Shown: positions 54,428-64,000 of the stretch, piece after piece
Position numbering within the stretch: position 1 is the first letter of the stretch
Layout of the letters: every line of letters begins with the position of its first letter
NCBI GenBank assembly: GCA_038025085.1
Contig: CM076141.1
Location: 19,532,001-19,596,000, forward strand
From: Tetragonia tetragonoides
Taxonomy: Eukaryota; Streptophyta; Magnoliopsida; Caryophyllales; Aizoaceae
Direction: 5' to 3'
DNA: 64,000 nt
Notes under the pieces: model-generated
What the model saw: only the letters and a program-made list of their open reading frames with translations
Databases searched by the model: none
Told to the model about the DNA's origin: nothing
Program-made: the position numbers and the translations under genes

Positions 54428-55787
54428 TTAGACATAGTACTTCTTCAGTTGGTCCATGTTGGTGAGCTGACGGAACACGATGCCATCAATGTCCATGAGT
54501 CGGACTGCGCCTTCTGATAAGATGTCTTTAATGATGAACGGACCTGACCAATTGGGTCGAAATTTGCCTCTGGGGTCTGTAACTGGGCCACGCAATTCTT
54601 TCCAAACTGATTCTCCTTCCTTCAGATTTCGAGGTCGAACCTTTTTGTTGAATGCTCTTGCCATGCGTTGCTGGTACATGTGGGAATGGTCTAGGGCCCG
54701 TAGGCGTCTTTCATCTGTGAACAGCAGTTCTTCGTAGCGGGCTTGCAACCATTGGTTTTCAGAAATTTCACCCTCTAGGGCTATGCGCATGGAGGGTAGT
54801 TGGACTTCTATGGGTAGCACAGCTTCCATTCCGTAGACCATGGAATAAGGTGTCGTTCCTATGGAGGATCTTATGGATCTCCTATATTCCCAAAGGGCAA
54901 ATGGAAGTTTTATGGGCCAATCTTTGTAGTTGTCTATCATCTTTTGAATGATAGTCTTGATGTTTTTGTTGGTGGCTTCCACTGCGCCGTTGGTTTGGGG
55001 ACGGAAAGGGGATGATTTGTGGTACTGGATTTTGTGGTTCTTTAGGAGGGTGGCTGTTTTGTCTTTCAAATGGGATCCATGGTCACTAATACTTTCATGC
55101 GGAACGCCGTATCGGCAGATGATGTTATTCCTTATGAATTTGGACACTTGTTTGGAGGTGAGGACGTCATAGGATTGGGCTTCAACCAATTTGGTAAAAT
55201 AGTTTATCGCGACTAGGATGTATTCATGTCCTCCCGAGCCTTTTGGGGTGATTTTACCGATGATATCTATTTCCCATGCGGAAAATGGCCAAGAGGATGT
55301 GAAGTTGTGGAGCATTGAAGGTGGCATATGTTGCAGGTTGGCATATATATCTGACTCTTCTTGCATTTCTTGACATAGTCGTAACAATTTCTTTCCATAG
55401 TGGTCCAGTAGTATCCTAGTAGTAGGACCTTTCTAGAGAGCATTCGACCATTCATGTGTGGTCCGCACACTCCATTGTGTACCTCGTCCATGATCTCTGC
55501 TGCTTCTTCGGAGTTCACGCATCTGAGGTAGACCCCGTTGTGGAACTTCTTATATAGAACCCCCTTGTATTCTATGTATTACGCCGCAAAGTGACGGATG
55601 GGCCATTGAGCTCTTATTGGCGCGTCTTGAGGGTATATTCATTTGGTGACGTAGTTGAATACATCTTGGTACCAAGGATCTTCTTCGATCAAACCCAGGA
55701 TTAGGCCTGTATCGAGATTATTGCAGAAAGTTGGCTTGCTTCTTCTTGTGGAGTGGCATTCTTGAGAGAGTTCAGCTACTCGAATTC
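54428..55787 (-). pseudogene. Integrase (N6)
   Basis: Opens at CTTTTTACAG (55788). Reads CGPHMNGRML, GYYWTTMERNCYDYVKKC; a two-base insertion near 55350 spoils the C-X2-C and shifts the frame. From there a single open frame of ~310 residues runs to the stop: ITPKGSGGHEYILVAINYF (first catalytic Asp now Asn), ISDHGSHLKD, NGAVEATNKN, RGKFRPNWSGPFIIKDIL, ending KKYYV-stop at 54428. Confidence 0.9.
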
Positions 55788-56132
55788 CTGTAAAAAGAGA
55801 TAAATTGCATTCTTGTTTTGCGAAGTTTACTTACATTGCTCAAATTGATTAGTTAATGATTTATGGAACTTTGATTTCATTGGATTTATCAATAGCCAAA
55901 CAAAGAAAGAAATGAGCCAGAGGACTTTTTATTTATTTGCAACAAAAGATAAGCACACGTGACTTTAGAGAAGAGGGTCTCTAATTCCCGTCAAAAAGAA
56001 ACTAGACTTAGAAAGAAAGCAAAAGGGGGAACATTCCCTGTTCAAGACTCAACTTAAATATTTAGCTAAGATCCTAAGTCGACAAAACTTGGGGACTCAG
56101 ACTCGATTCCTCTAGCTCTTGCTTGTAGCCAA
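55788..56132 (-). other. Intron-like spacer between gag and integrase (N6)
   Basis: Homologous to 9006-9349, minus strand. Confidence 0.5.
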
Positions 56133-56770
56133 GTAGTTCCAGGCTCCATAGGTATCATCTTCTTCTTTCTTGTATACCATCTTGCGGGCGGATGTAGTCA
56201 TCCGTGCGGTGGCCAAACACCCGGTGATATTGACAGTAGATGTTACTGTCAATCAAGATACCCACATCATAGAGCCGGTTGTAGGAGTCAATTGCTTGGT
56301 ACAGGAGGCGTTCCTCATAAGCAGGTTGCAGATTCTTGATGAATTGGCGGATTTGATTACTTTGCGCAGGTTTCTCAACCAGTTTGGCCACCTTTAGCCT
56401 CCAACGTTGAAGGAAGGCAAGGAACCCCTCATCTTTTCCTTGCTTGGTGATATCTAATATTAGAAGCGTCATGGAGAGGACAACATTTTCCTTGTAGAGT
56501 GCAAGGAAGATTATAGTGAACTCTGACCAAGTATATGGTAGTTTTCCAAATTCAAGGTGTAGAAACAACGACGAGTCGAGGCATCAAGAGTCTGTGGACA
56601 AGTGTATGTAGATGCTTTCGTCAATTCCTCTCAAAACCATGACGGTAGTGAAGGCCTTGAGGTGATTTTGTGGATCATCAGTTTTAGTGAATGTCGGAAC
56701 CTCGGGCATTGAGGATTCTTTCCAAATTATCCATGATCTCATCAAACTTCTCTTAAGTGGTTTTGGTCAT
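56133..56770 (-). pseudogene. gag: Gag (N6), coil segment deleted
   Basis: ATG at 56770 followed by an early TAA (MTKTT-stop). About 190 bases encoding the charged coil and linker are deleted near 56715. The gag domain (ITKQGKDEGFLAFLQRWRLK) and knuckle CQYHRVFGHRTDDY (last Cys lost) remain. The usual TAG has become TAC, so the frame reads a few codons further. Confidence 0.75.
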
Positions 56771-57820
56771 TGTGATGCTTGGTGGTGTGATTGGTGAGGT
56801 GAGCTTTGTGGTGGGGATGGATCATGGGGTGATTGTCTTTTGGAATGTGGTGGTGACGCTTTTTTGTGGTGGAGGTAGTCGGGAACTTGGTGGTGTAGAC
56901 GGTTGCAGACGAACTAGGCTTGCCGAAGGCCGAGCCCAACTTTTCTCAAGGTTTCCTTTCTTCTTTGGACCCCCTATCCTGAATAGGAAGCATGGAGCAC
57001 TTAGTAACAAGAACAGACCATGAGACTCTCACCTAAAAAAAAATGAAGACCCACACATAGAAAACACATTGTCCTTAAAAAAAAAAGATCCTTAAGCCTA
57101 AATGCCCAAATATTTCCCCTAATATCAAAGGAAAATAAAGTCAATGAACGAAAATAAGAAAAATAGAAAAAGGCGGACTATCCAATTTTTTTATTTTTCT
57201 AGACTTAAAGAAAATGGAAAAGGGATAAAAATAAAAAAATACAAAAGAAATTTCAGTCCTCATTTTTATTATTATTTCGCAATTTATTTTTCGGCGGCAT
57301 TTTTCTTTATGCCGTTTTTTTTTTTTTTAACCGAATCTGGATTACATAAAAAAAAAGAATAAAGAAATAGAAAAAGAGAAAGGGAAAATTGGAGAGAATG
57401 ACTCCTTTTTTTTTTGCTCACGACTTTTATAAAATAAATCATTAGGAAAATGACGAGTGTTCACCGAATTAAATTCTCGAACCATATTTGGGCATTAGGA
57501 ACTAGCTAAAAATAAAAGAAAAGACTCCTAGCACGTAAGTACATGTTGGCACATAGTCACGATATTCATACATTCAGGCAAGCATTACAACAACATAGTT
57601 ACAAGCAAACATGTGATCTGACAGGCAATACAACGACACACGCAAAACAAGCAAGCGAATGCACGAATGTGGGCTAGAGGCTTTTGGCTCCTCTGAGGTT
57701 ACCATGACAAATTACAATTTCCGTTCGGCGGATGGTAGACACATCAATTGTAATTCTTTTTCACCAACAAGAGTCGATGAGTCATGGGTGAGGAAGCGTC
57801 GGTTTGCACGATAGGACAAA
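56771..57820 (-). other. Leader of N6
   Basis: Pro/Thr-rich conserved open stretch (56822-57000), A/T runs (57050-57420), leader inverted repeat (57710-57756). The primer site and LTR end are deleted at about 57820 between ATAGGACA and ACCGAAGGGACAA. Confidence 0.6.
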
Positions 57821-58899
57821 CCGAAGGGACAACCCAATAGCGCGATAAGGGAACTGATCATGTTTTTAGAAAGTCTCCCGCTCATATAGAACATATGAGT
57901 ACCCAAGAATAATAGGTTCGGGGGCGAAGATACGAGGTGGGAAGGTACAAGGTGGGAAGGTGTTAGGCACCCAACTCGCCCGTTTTATGACGGTCTCTAC
58001 TAACTCAAGTTTACTTAATAATTTAAAGACATAACTCCCATGCAAAATCGGATTAACAACCTAGACTTAGACTATTAATTAGTTCATCACGAGCATCACA
58101 ACATTTATTTTTAACCCTTGTTTAGACATGCATTCGATTGACAAGTTGAGCATTACAACGACTAGACGTGCTTGGAAGGACAATTAGTAAGCAATAAAGG
58201 ACGTTATTTAGCATGATATCTACATTATAATGACTAGAAAATAAACAATTAGGCAATTAATTTAATTTGAGCCCTCAGGAGTTGGTACCTGAACTGTAGG
58301 CTATGTTTGACAAGAATAGTAAAAGACAAGAACTCAAGTTTGGAAGAAAGAGGGGGAAGCTCAATGTTAATACTCCTGAGAATAGAGGTTGTCAACTGTA
58401 GACTGTGTGATTTAAACTGAGAGAGGAGGGTCGTAATTATAGGCGCAGGAAGTAGGGCTGGACAGCTGAAGAGGAGCCGAAAATCGGATTTGGGCTGAAA
58501 AAATAGCCGGGCCTGGAAGCTTATGCAGCGCCACTAGCGGCTCAGGTCAACGCCGCTACTGGCTCAGCTCACAGCCGCTAGCGAGCCGCTGACGGCTGTG
58601 GTGTGCCAGCTGGATGTCGTCATAATGAAAAGAGCGTTTTACCCTTGGGCGGTAAAATACGGTTTTACCCCCGATTCACAACTTGGCAATGGGGAGTCGG
58701 AAAAAGTCATGAGAGGTGACGTTGGAAAGCGCTTGAACGGGACTTTTGAATGGGACTTTAATAAAGGAGTGATCGAGGAAAAAAAACCTGAGACCTTATC
58801 TTACCTATTAAAGCAAAAATAGCGTTCAAATTTATAAATTACTCCTTTCATCATCGGGCTTTTGCGGAAAAATCTGAAGGTGCTTTTTTGGCATTTACA
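57821..58899 (-). repeat. LTR shared by N6 and N7, end deleted
   Basis: Starts (minus) TGTAAATGCC at 58899. The TATA box is altered (TATAATTA, 58434-58441). GC island with GCCGCTAGCGAGCCGCTGACGG at 58525-58605. The 3' end with the primer site of N6 is missing. Confidence 0.8.
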
Positions 58900-58944
58900 G
58901 AAGCCCCCACTTTGATCGAGCTTGAGAAAAAGCAAAGATCAAAG
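58900..58944 (-). promoter_or_regulatory. Pre-LTR hairpin and polypurine tract (N7)
   Basis: CTTTGATC (58910-58917) pairs with GATCAAAG (58937-58944); polypurine tract AAAGTGGGGGCTTC on the minus strand abuts the LTR. Confidence 0.75.
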
Positions 58945-59199
58945 TATTCCGAAGGTGACATGCAGAATGCTGATGTGCATATAGTGTGTGATAGTGTATA
59001 GTATGTATGAAGATGAAGACAAACCTTGGTTGGGACATGCTCCTCGCGTGCTAAGACTTCATCTCTGTGAACACAAGAGAAAATAAAGGTTATGATTAGC
59101 AGGATAGAACACCGCTCGTAGATGGTCTAAACGTCTGCTGCAGACCTGTATTCAGAGTGAATGAAAAAAGTTAGTAATACTTTGAGAATGATCAACGTA

Positions 59200-59640
59200 G
59201 AATGCTTCGACAAACAGTGACTAAACACCGCTCGACGGGTGTTGAGATTCCATCCCTGTACGAGAAACGAAAAAGTCAATGAGACAGCGCGATTAAAAAT
59301 AACGGCTGTAAATGAAAAGTAACACTGATGAGAGTGAATAGTATAAATGCTTTATTCTGAGCAAACAGTGACTAAGCACCACTCGGCGGATGCCGAGATT
59401 CCGTCCATGCACAAGAAACGAAAAGGTCGACGAGACAGCGCGATAAAAAATGACGGCTATAAAATGGCTAAAAACATATGAACAGTTTAAATGCAATAGC
59501 TTATCCAATCATTGACTGAAACATATAAAACGAAAAGGACAGTATAACCGCAACAATTTAAGCAATCATTGACTAACACAAAATAAGTAACCTCGCAGAA
59601 GGACAGTTTAACCGCAATAGCTTAAGCGATCATTGACTGA
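59200..59640 (-). repeat. Tandem duplications upstream of the polypurine tract (N7)
   Basis: Same unit structure as 5460-5890 and 34870-35330. Confidence 0.7.
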
Positions 59641-59822
59641 CCCATTTATTTGACGTTGGGACTTTCATTGAGACTTTGGGACATTGGGACAACAAGACTT
59701 TGGGACATTGGAATTTCGGGACAATGAGACTTTGGGATTTTGGGACATTGAGACTTTGGGACATTGGGATTTTGGGATATTGGGACATCGAGACTTTGGG
59801 ACATTGGGATTTTGGGACATTG
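59641..59822 (-). repeat. TCCCAAA-type minisatellite (N7)
   Basis: GAGACTTTGGGACATTGGGA-like units on the + strand; homologous to the N1 and N4 arrays. Confidence 0.85.
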
Positions 59823-60474
59823 ATGAGGCCAACAGACTTACCGGGCTTAAAATAAATTTGACACTCCTGGCGATAAATATCGTCTGGGCGTATATATGGG
59901 CTTAAGCATTTGGGACCTGCAAAAATAATTGGGTTAGTTTTACCTGAAAATAATTGGTACCGTAAGATGGGCCAACTGTTGAATATGAATTTGTGGGTCA
60001 AAGAGACTCGCTCCCGCGCGCCTGGCACTGATTTTGCCGCGAACGAACTGAAGTAACGGATTCTGGGCGGGAAAAAGTCGTGGGACAGCAGCTGGGAGCT
60101 CGCGTGTGCAGGCCTGCCAGTGCTGCTAGCGGCGCTGGGCTCTTGATGAGGGATGCTAGCGTCTCTCACGAGCGCCCCTAGCGGCGCTCAACTTGAGCAG
60201 CCTAAAGGCTTTTTGTTAATTTATTTCTCGCGTTTTGCCTCATTCTTCTTCCTCTCGCCAAGCCATTGTCAAGCAATACTCACCATTGTTGAGTGCTTTA
60301 ACTTCCTTGAGATAGGTTGATTTTTGACCAAATTCTTCGATTTTTGTCTTGAACTTGCTTATTTTACCGCCTTGTTGCTGAATTTTGGGTACCATTGTTT
60401 AATGGGTACTTGTTTCTTGCGAATCTGAAACTTGAAATTTTCACTTGTAGAGAGAGAAAGCTTCATTCTTCTTC

Positions 60475-63329
60475 CGTTGCTCCCAAGGTCAAAGGAAAAC
60501 ATCCCATGGGTGTGGAGGAGGAGAATCGGGACCTTTTTCGTACTAGGCTTCCTTCTACTAGTACGCCCCTTGCTCGACATGCAGACGGGGCACGTTTGTA
60601 CCAGGATACGTTCATGTGGATGGAGTGGCGCCCGGCTGGGGTTTGGGACCGTATTGTTCTGCTATTGAACAGGCAGAGTCATCTGTCTAACCTTCAGTTG
60701 GTATGTTTTCTGACTCTCTTTTTTTGGTATAACCCAACTCGTTTAATAATCGTGTCATATTCGTGTTGACTCGCTTCACTTTTTAAAACATCATAATATG
60801 TATATATATATATATTGAACTAAAAATTTGACCTGTTAGTGCTTCGGTACACGAACAAATTGGGACTTGTACTGGATTGGTGGTCAGCTGTATATAATTT
60901 GTGTGGAATTATTTTGGCTGTATTAGTAGTATGTAGGGTGTTGAGAAAATTCTGTTTGTTGTCTATGGTATTGGTGTTTTGCTGCAGGCTCATGGGTATA
61001 CTTCCCATTGGGCTATGATGTTGGAGACTTTTTCTGTGGGAGCTAGGGAGCTAGTGCAGGGTTCAGGTTTTGGGCATTTTTTGTCTGTTATCCCGGCTTG
61101 TCACTCTATGGACACTAGGATCATCGCTCGGGGGTTATTGGAGAGGTTCTGGGATACCACGAACACCTTCCATACGCCCGTGGGGGAGATGTTTCCTACC
61201 CCCTATCAGTTTGCTGTGCTGACGGGCTTATCTTTTAGAGGGCGTCGTATACAGAATAAAATGGATTACCATCAGCAGAGTGATAGGTTGCTTGACCTTT
61301 ATGGGCCTGTGTCCGCCCATTTTAGAGATGACCGGGTTTCCTTGCCGAGGTTATGGGCGGCCTTAGCAGAACAGGGGCTTATTGAGGAGCAGAGGGACCG
61401 TATTTTCTTAGCTTGCTTGTTGGGGTCGACTATTTTCGCTCAGAAGAAGAGCGTGTGTCAGGTCGGCTTCTGGACATGTTTGGACGACTTGTCCACGGTC
61501 CATGAGTACAACATTCGTGCTCCTACATATGCTACCTTGGTGAGATGGTGCCGCCAGGCTTGTAGGCCTAGGCCAACGAGTGAGAGGGTGTCTATCTCGG
61601 GCCCGTGGAAAATACTGGAGGTAGGCACATATATTTCCCTTTTCCTTTGCATATGCATGCTTTTCAGGAGAATTGTAGCTTATCATTTTTTGCTTGTATG
61701 GCAGCTTTGGTTCTTTGAGTATTTTCCCACTCTTGGTCCTCACCAACCTGGTTTGAGTATGTACGCACTAGGTTCACGGTGGATTGGTAGAGATAACCAT
61801 CCTTTTACCTCTTTGGAGTATTTTCAGGCTACCTTTGAGAGTCATGCTGCGTCTGAGGTATGTTGCCTTTGATTTGCTTATGTATTTTTTTTTTGATCCA
61901 TTTGGTGTAAATGAACTTTGGTCTGGTAATCTGCAAGTGTCGTGGACTGCCTTCGACGGTATTCTCGGGGTTTCGCCCAATATTACCGTCAAGTCTTTTA
62001 GGGTATCTTCCTTGCGGGTGGTCTTTGAAGGGCCATTTGGCTTTGTGTGGTCCTTGGGGAACCGCTTGACTCGGCTGGTCTATCCTGCCTTGGGTGGTCA
62101 TTTCGTTTCGGAGGACCCTCCGATGACCATGTTCTACCTGCGCAGCCTACGCGTGGAAGACTTGAGGGTCGTGGCTCGTGGTATGGCGCCCACGGAGTTT
62201 ATCTAGCCGGAGATTGGTGGCTTGGATCGTACGGCTGTGTACCTGGCCTATTTCTTGGGCCGTCTGATGTCGGACCTCACTTCTGAGGTAAGACGTTTAT
62301 TTGTGCCCTTCTCAACTATTTGCGTGATATACTGACTTTTGTGTTTTGTAGGCGGATCGTTTGGCTCCTCAGGGTCCCAGAATTCCCCATTCTAGAGTTC
62401 TTCGGGGCCAGCCCCCAAGCGTTACCTTGTCGAGCAATGAGGTGAGGTACACTGGTGAGAGTTGGGGACGTATAGTAGAGGAGTTCCCTCTACGTACTGC
62501 TGATGGGGAGACCGTGGAGGGCTTACCCTTGCCTGATCGTTGTACGGGAGTAAGTTTTTTTTATCCCTTCTTGTGTTTCGTGTTTGCTTTTTAATGTTGA
62601 CCATATCTTCTGTCTCTCCTTGTAGTTGAACCGCGAGCAGACTTCCCAGGTTTTCAGGCTCATCCATATGTTGAAGAGAGGCTATAGTCGGGTGATGGGC
62701 AAAGGGAAGAGTTCTCGGTCCAAGGCGGTTGATGTAAGTAGACTTTTATTCTTTGCTTAGCTAAGTGAAGTACTTAACTTAATATTTCGGTCTTGATTGG
62801 TTTGTAGACGTCGCAGTCTTCTTCTTCGGTGGGACCCCGACGTTCTTCCGCTGCGAGGGTCTCTTCGGCGAGCAGGCCATCTATTGTTCGTTCCCCTCCT
62901 GTAGTTGTGACCAGGCCTCCTGTTAATGAGGCGCCCGGACCTTCTGTGCCGCACATTCCTGTGCCTGAGATGTTTTCTCCGGTGCGTTTTCAGCCTTCTT
63001 TCGATAGTAGGCCTACTGTGACCGCTATGGCTGGAGGTTGGGCGAACGCCCCTGGATAGGACGTGCCTCAAACTGGGCCTTCATATCAGGATATGGCTAT
63101 GGACTTTGCTTGCCAGGCCACAGAGAGCTTCTTTAGAGCGGGGTTTTCGGCAGGTTCCCCTATGCATGCGTCAGCATATGATGGACGGGATATGAGGCCT
63201 AACAACAGCAGACCCATTTATACCTCGTTTAGTACTCAGGACTCCTTCCACTATTCGGCTGGGAACTATGGCCAGGGACCATCTGTTGAAGATGAGGCTG
63301 ACAGCAATGGTGATGATGACTCCGGTTGA
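60475..63329 (+). pseudogene. Antisense PMD gene, all seven exons present (N7)
   Basis: Exons: 1 60475-60700, 2 60988-61620, 3 61705-61857, 4 61937-62287, 5 62352-62549, 6 62626-62733, 7 62808-63329. Donors are all GT. Acceptors are AG except intron 3 (CTGCAA). The ATG found in N4 reads GTT here, and the leader-intron donor GT is AT. Exon 2: LLERFWDTTNTFHTPVGEMF and PYQFAVLTGLSFRGRRI. Exon 3: LWFFEYFPTLGPHQPG. Exon 4: VVFEGPFGFVWSLGNRLTRL, with a TAG at 62204. Exon 7: SQSSSSVGPRRSSAARVSS, a TAG for W near 63057, ending DSNGDDDSG. Intron 1 carries an extra ~90 bases with an AT microsatellite. Only about four lesions in the whole gene. Confidence 0.88.
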
Positions 63330-63831
63330 GCAATGTAGGATAGCTTTGTAAACATTGGCCTTGAAACTTTGAACTCCTGTTTTTATGCATTTTATATGAT
63401 ATGTATGCTATGATTAGTCAATTATGCCCATATGATCTCTAAGTATGCAATGTGTTATGCAGTAAAGAGTAGGCCACAATTCAGGGAATAAAAAAAAGAA
63501 AAAGGGTAAAAACTGCAAGAAAAAAACAAAAATTACACATATTTTACCCCCTAAAAAAAGTATAATAATAAAAAAAAAAAGAAAATGGAAAAAAACATTA
63601 AAACTAACAGAGTCTCGGAATTTGTAATTCCGTTGTGCATCTGAAAAACTGGGTTTAAACCAAGCAGAATAGACCAAGTGCGTGGGTTAGAGCAAAAGCA
63701 GAATAGCCCAACTAGGCGGGCTGGGCTCGGCTTGGCCGCTAGCGGCGCTAGGCTGGAGATGAAGGCCGCTAGCGGCTCTGGCTTTTGCGCCTTTTTCGTT
63801 GATTTCTAACTTTTTTGACCAGATTCTTTGC

Positions 63832-63840
63832 CTAAAAATA
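63832..63840 (+). promoter_or_regulatory. Degenerate TATA box of antisense DUF7745-like gene (N7)
   Basis: TAAAAATAG where other copies have TATAAATAG. A GC island with two GGCCGCTAGCGGC palindromes lies at 63733-63780. Confidence 0.45.
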
Positions 63841-63912
63841 GAATTTACGGGATGTCCAATGCCTATCTCATTTTCAGACTTTAGCTCTCTCAAATTTCCC
63901 GAAGCTTCTACC

Positions 63913-64000
63913 ATGGTGAAATCCTTTGAAAACCTGTTCGATGCTTGGTGTAAAAATCTGACCGTAGAAGTTAAACTTGAACTGGCTCCGTACCATATCT
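63913..64000 (+). CDS. Antisense DUF7745-like gene, 5' end only (N7)
   Basis: ATG at 63913 in ACCATGG; MVKSFENLFDAWCKNLTVEV then KLELAPYHIS before the window ends. Identical in plan to the other copies. Whether it is intact cannot be judged. Confidence 0.7.
   Translation, partial: MVKSFENLFDAWCKNLTVEVKLELAPYHI

Larger units (their letters stand above)
52640..58899 (-). mobile_element. Family-N copy N6, 3'-truncated
   Basis: On the minus strand: LTR (58899-57821, shared with N7), leader with primer site deleted, gag, spacer, integrase. The antisense DUF7745-like gene is on the + strand. It ends at 52640, just upstream of that gene's coding start, where it abuts N5 head to head. Confidence 0.85.
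57821..64000 (-). mobile_element. Family-N copy N7, 3' part
   Basis: On the minus strand the 3' part of an element: its DUF7745-like and PMD genes lie on the + strand, followed toward the left by repeats, hairpin, polypurine tract (58900-58913) and 3' LTR. The rest lies beyond the window. Confidence 0.85.

Overview
This window looks like plant nuclear heterochromatin made almost entirely of LTR retrotransposons of the Tat/Ogre branch of Ty3/gypsy. I found no ordinary single-copy host gene and no tRNA or rRNA gene. The plant assignment rests on four things: plant-type plant mobile domain (PMD) proteins, an archaeal-type second RNase H, primer sites matching plant tRNA-Arg, and plant-like GT-AG introns. 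I cannot name the species.

Two related element families are present. Element T1 (10324-25909, + strand) is a complete insertion with two LTRs and a 5-bp target duplication. It carries gag, protease, RT, RNase H, archaeal RNase H and integrase in one reading frame broken only by stop codons. Family N is represented by seven copies or parts of copies. N1 (1-7272, +) and N2 (6196-26243, +, interrupted by T1) share an LTR. N3 (29651-34594, -) and N4 (33447-44927, -) share an LTR. N5 (44977-52639, +) stands alone. N6 (52640-58899, -) and N7 (57821-64000, -) share an LTR. Where the gag-integrase stretch is visible (N2-N6), family N has gag and integrase but no protease, RT or RNase H, so it looks like a non-autonomous lineage mobilised in trans. 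N3 keeps more of the gag-linker region and looks like an intermediate.

The most unusual feature is shared by both families. Between the integrase and the 3' end lie two genes on the strand opposite to gag-pol. The first is a PMD gene with seven exons and six introns at matching positions in both families. The second is a PMD-related gene resembling DUF7745 proteins, which has one intron in T1 and none in family N. Antisense orientation explains how introns survive copying through an RNA intermediate. Each antisense gene, and each LTR promoter, is preceded by a hypervariable GC-rich island built on a GCCGCTAGCGGC-like palindrome. A short GGATACGTAGG element sits where sense and antisense transcripts converge, and a hairpin precedes the polypurine tract in all elements examined.

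The region has been heavily rearranged. N4 and N5 form an inverted repeat of about 7 kb per arm around one LTR. Two LTR fragments at 26244-27977 form a second inverted repeat. N5 and N6 are fused head to head at about 52640. A 1.7-kb segment of a different, unrecognised sequence lies at 27978-29650. Nearly every coding region carries lesions, so most are annotated as pseudogenes. The least damaged antisense PMD genes are in T1 and N7.
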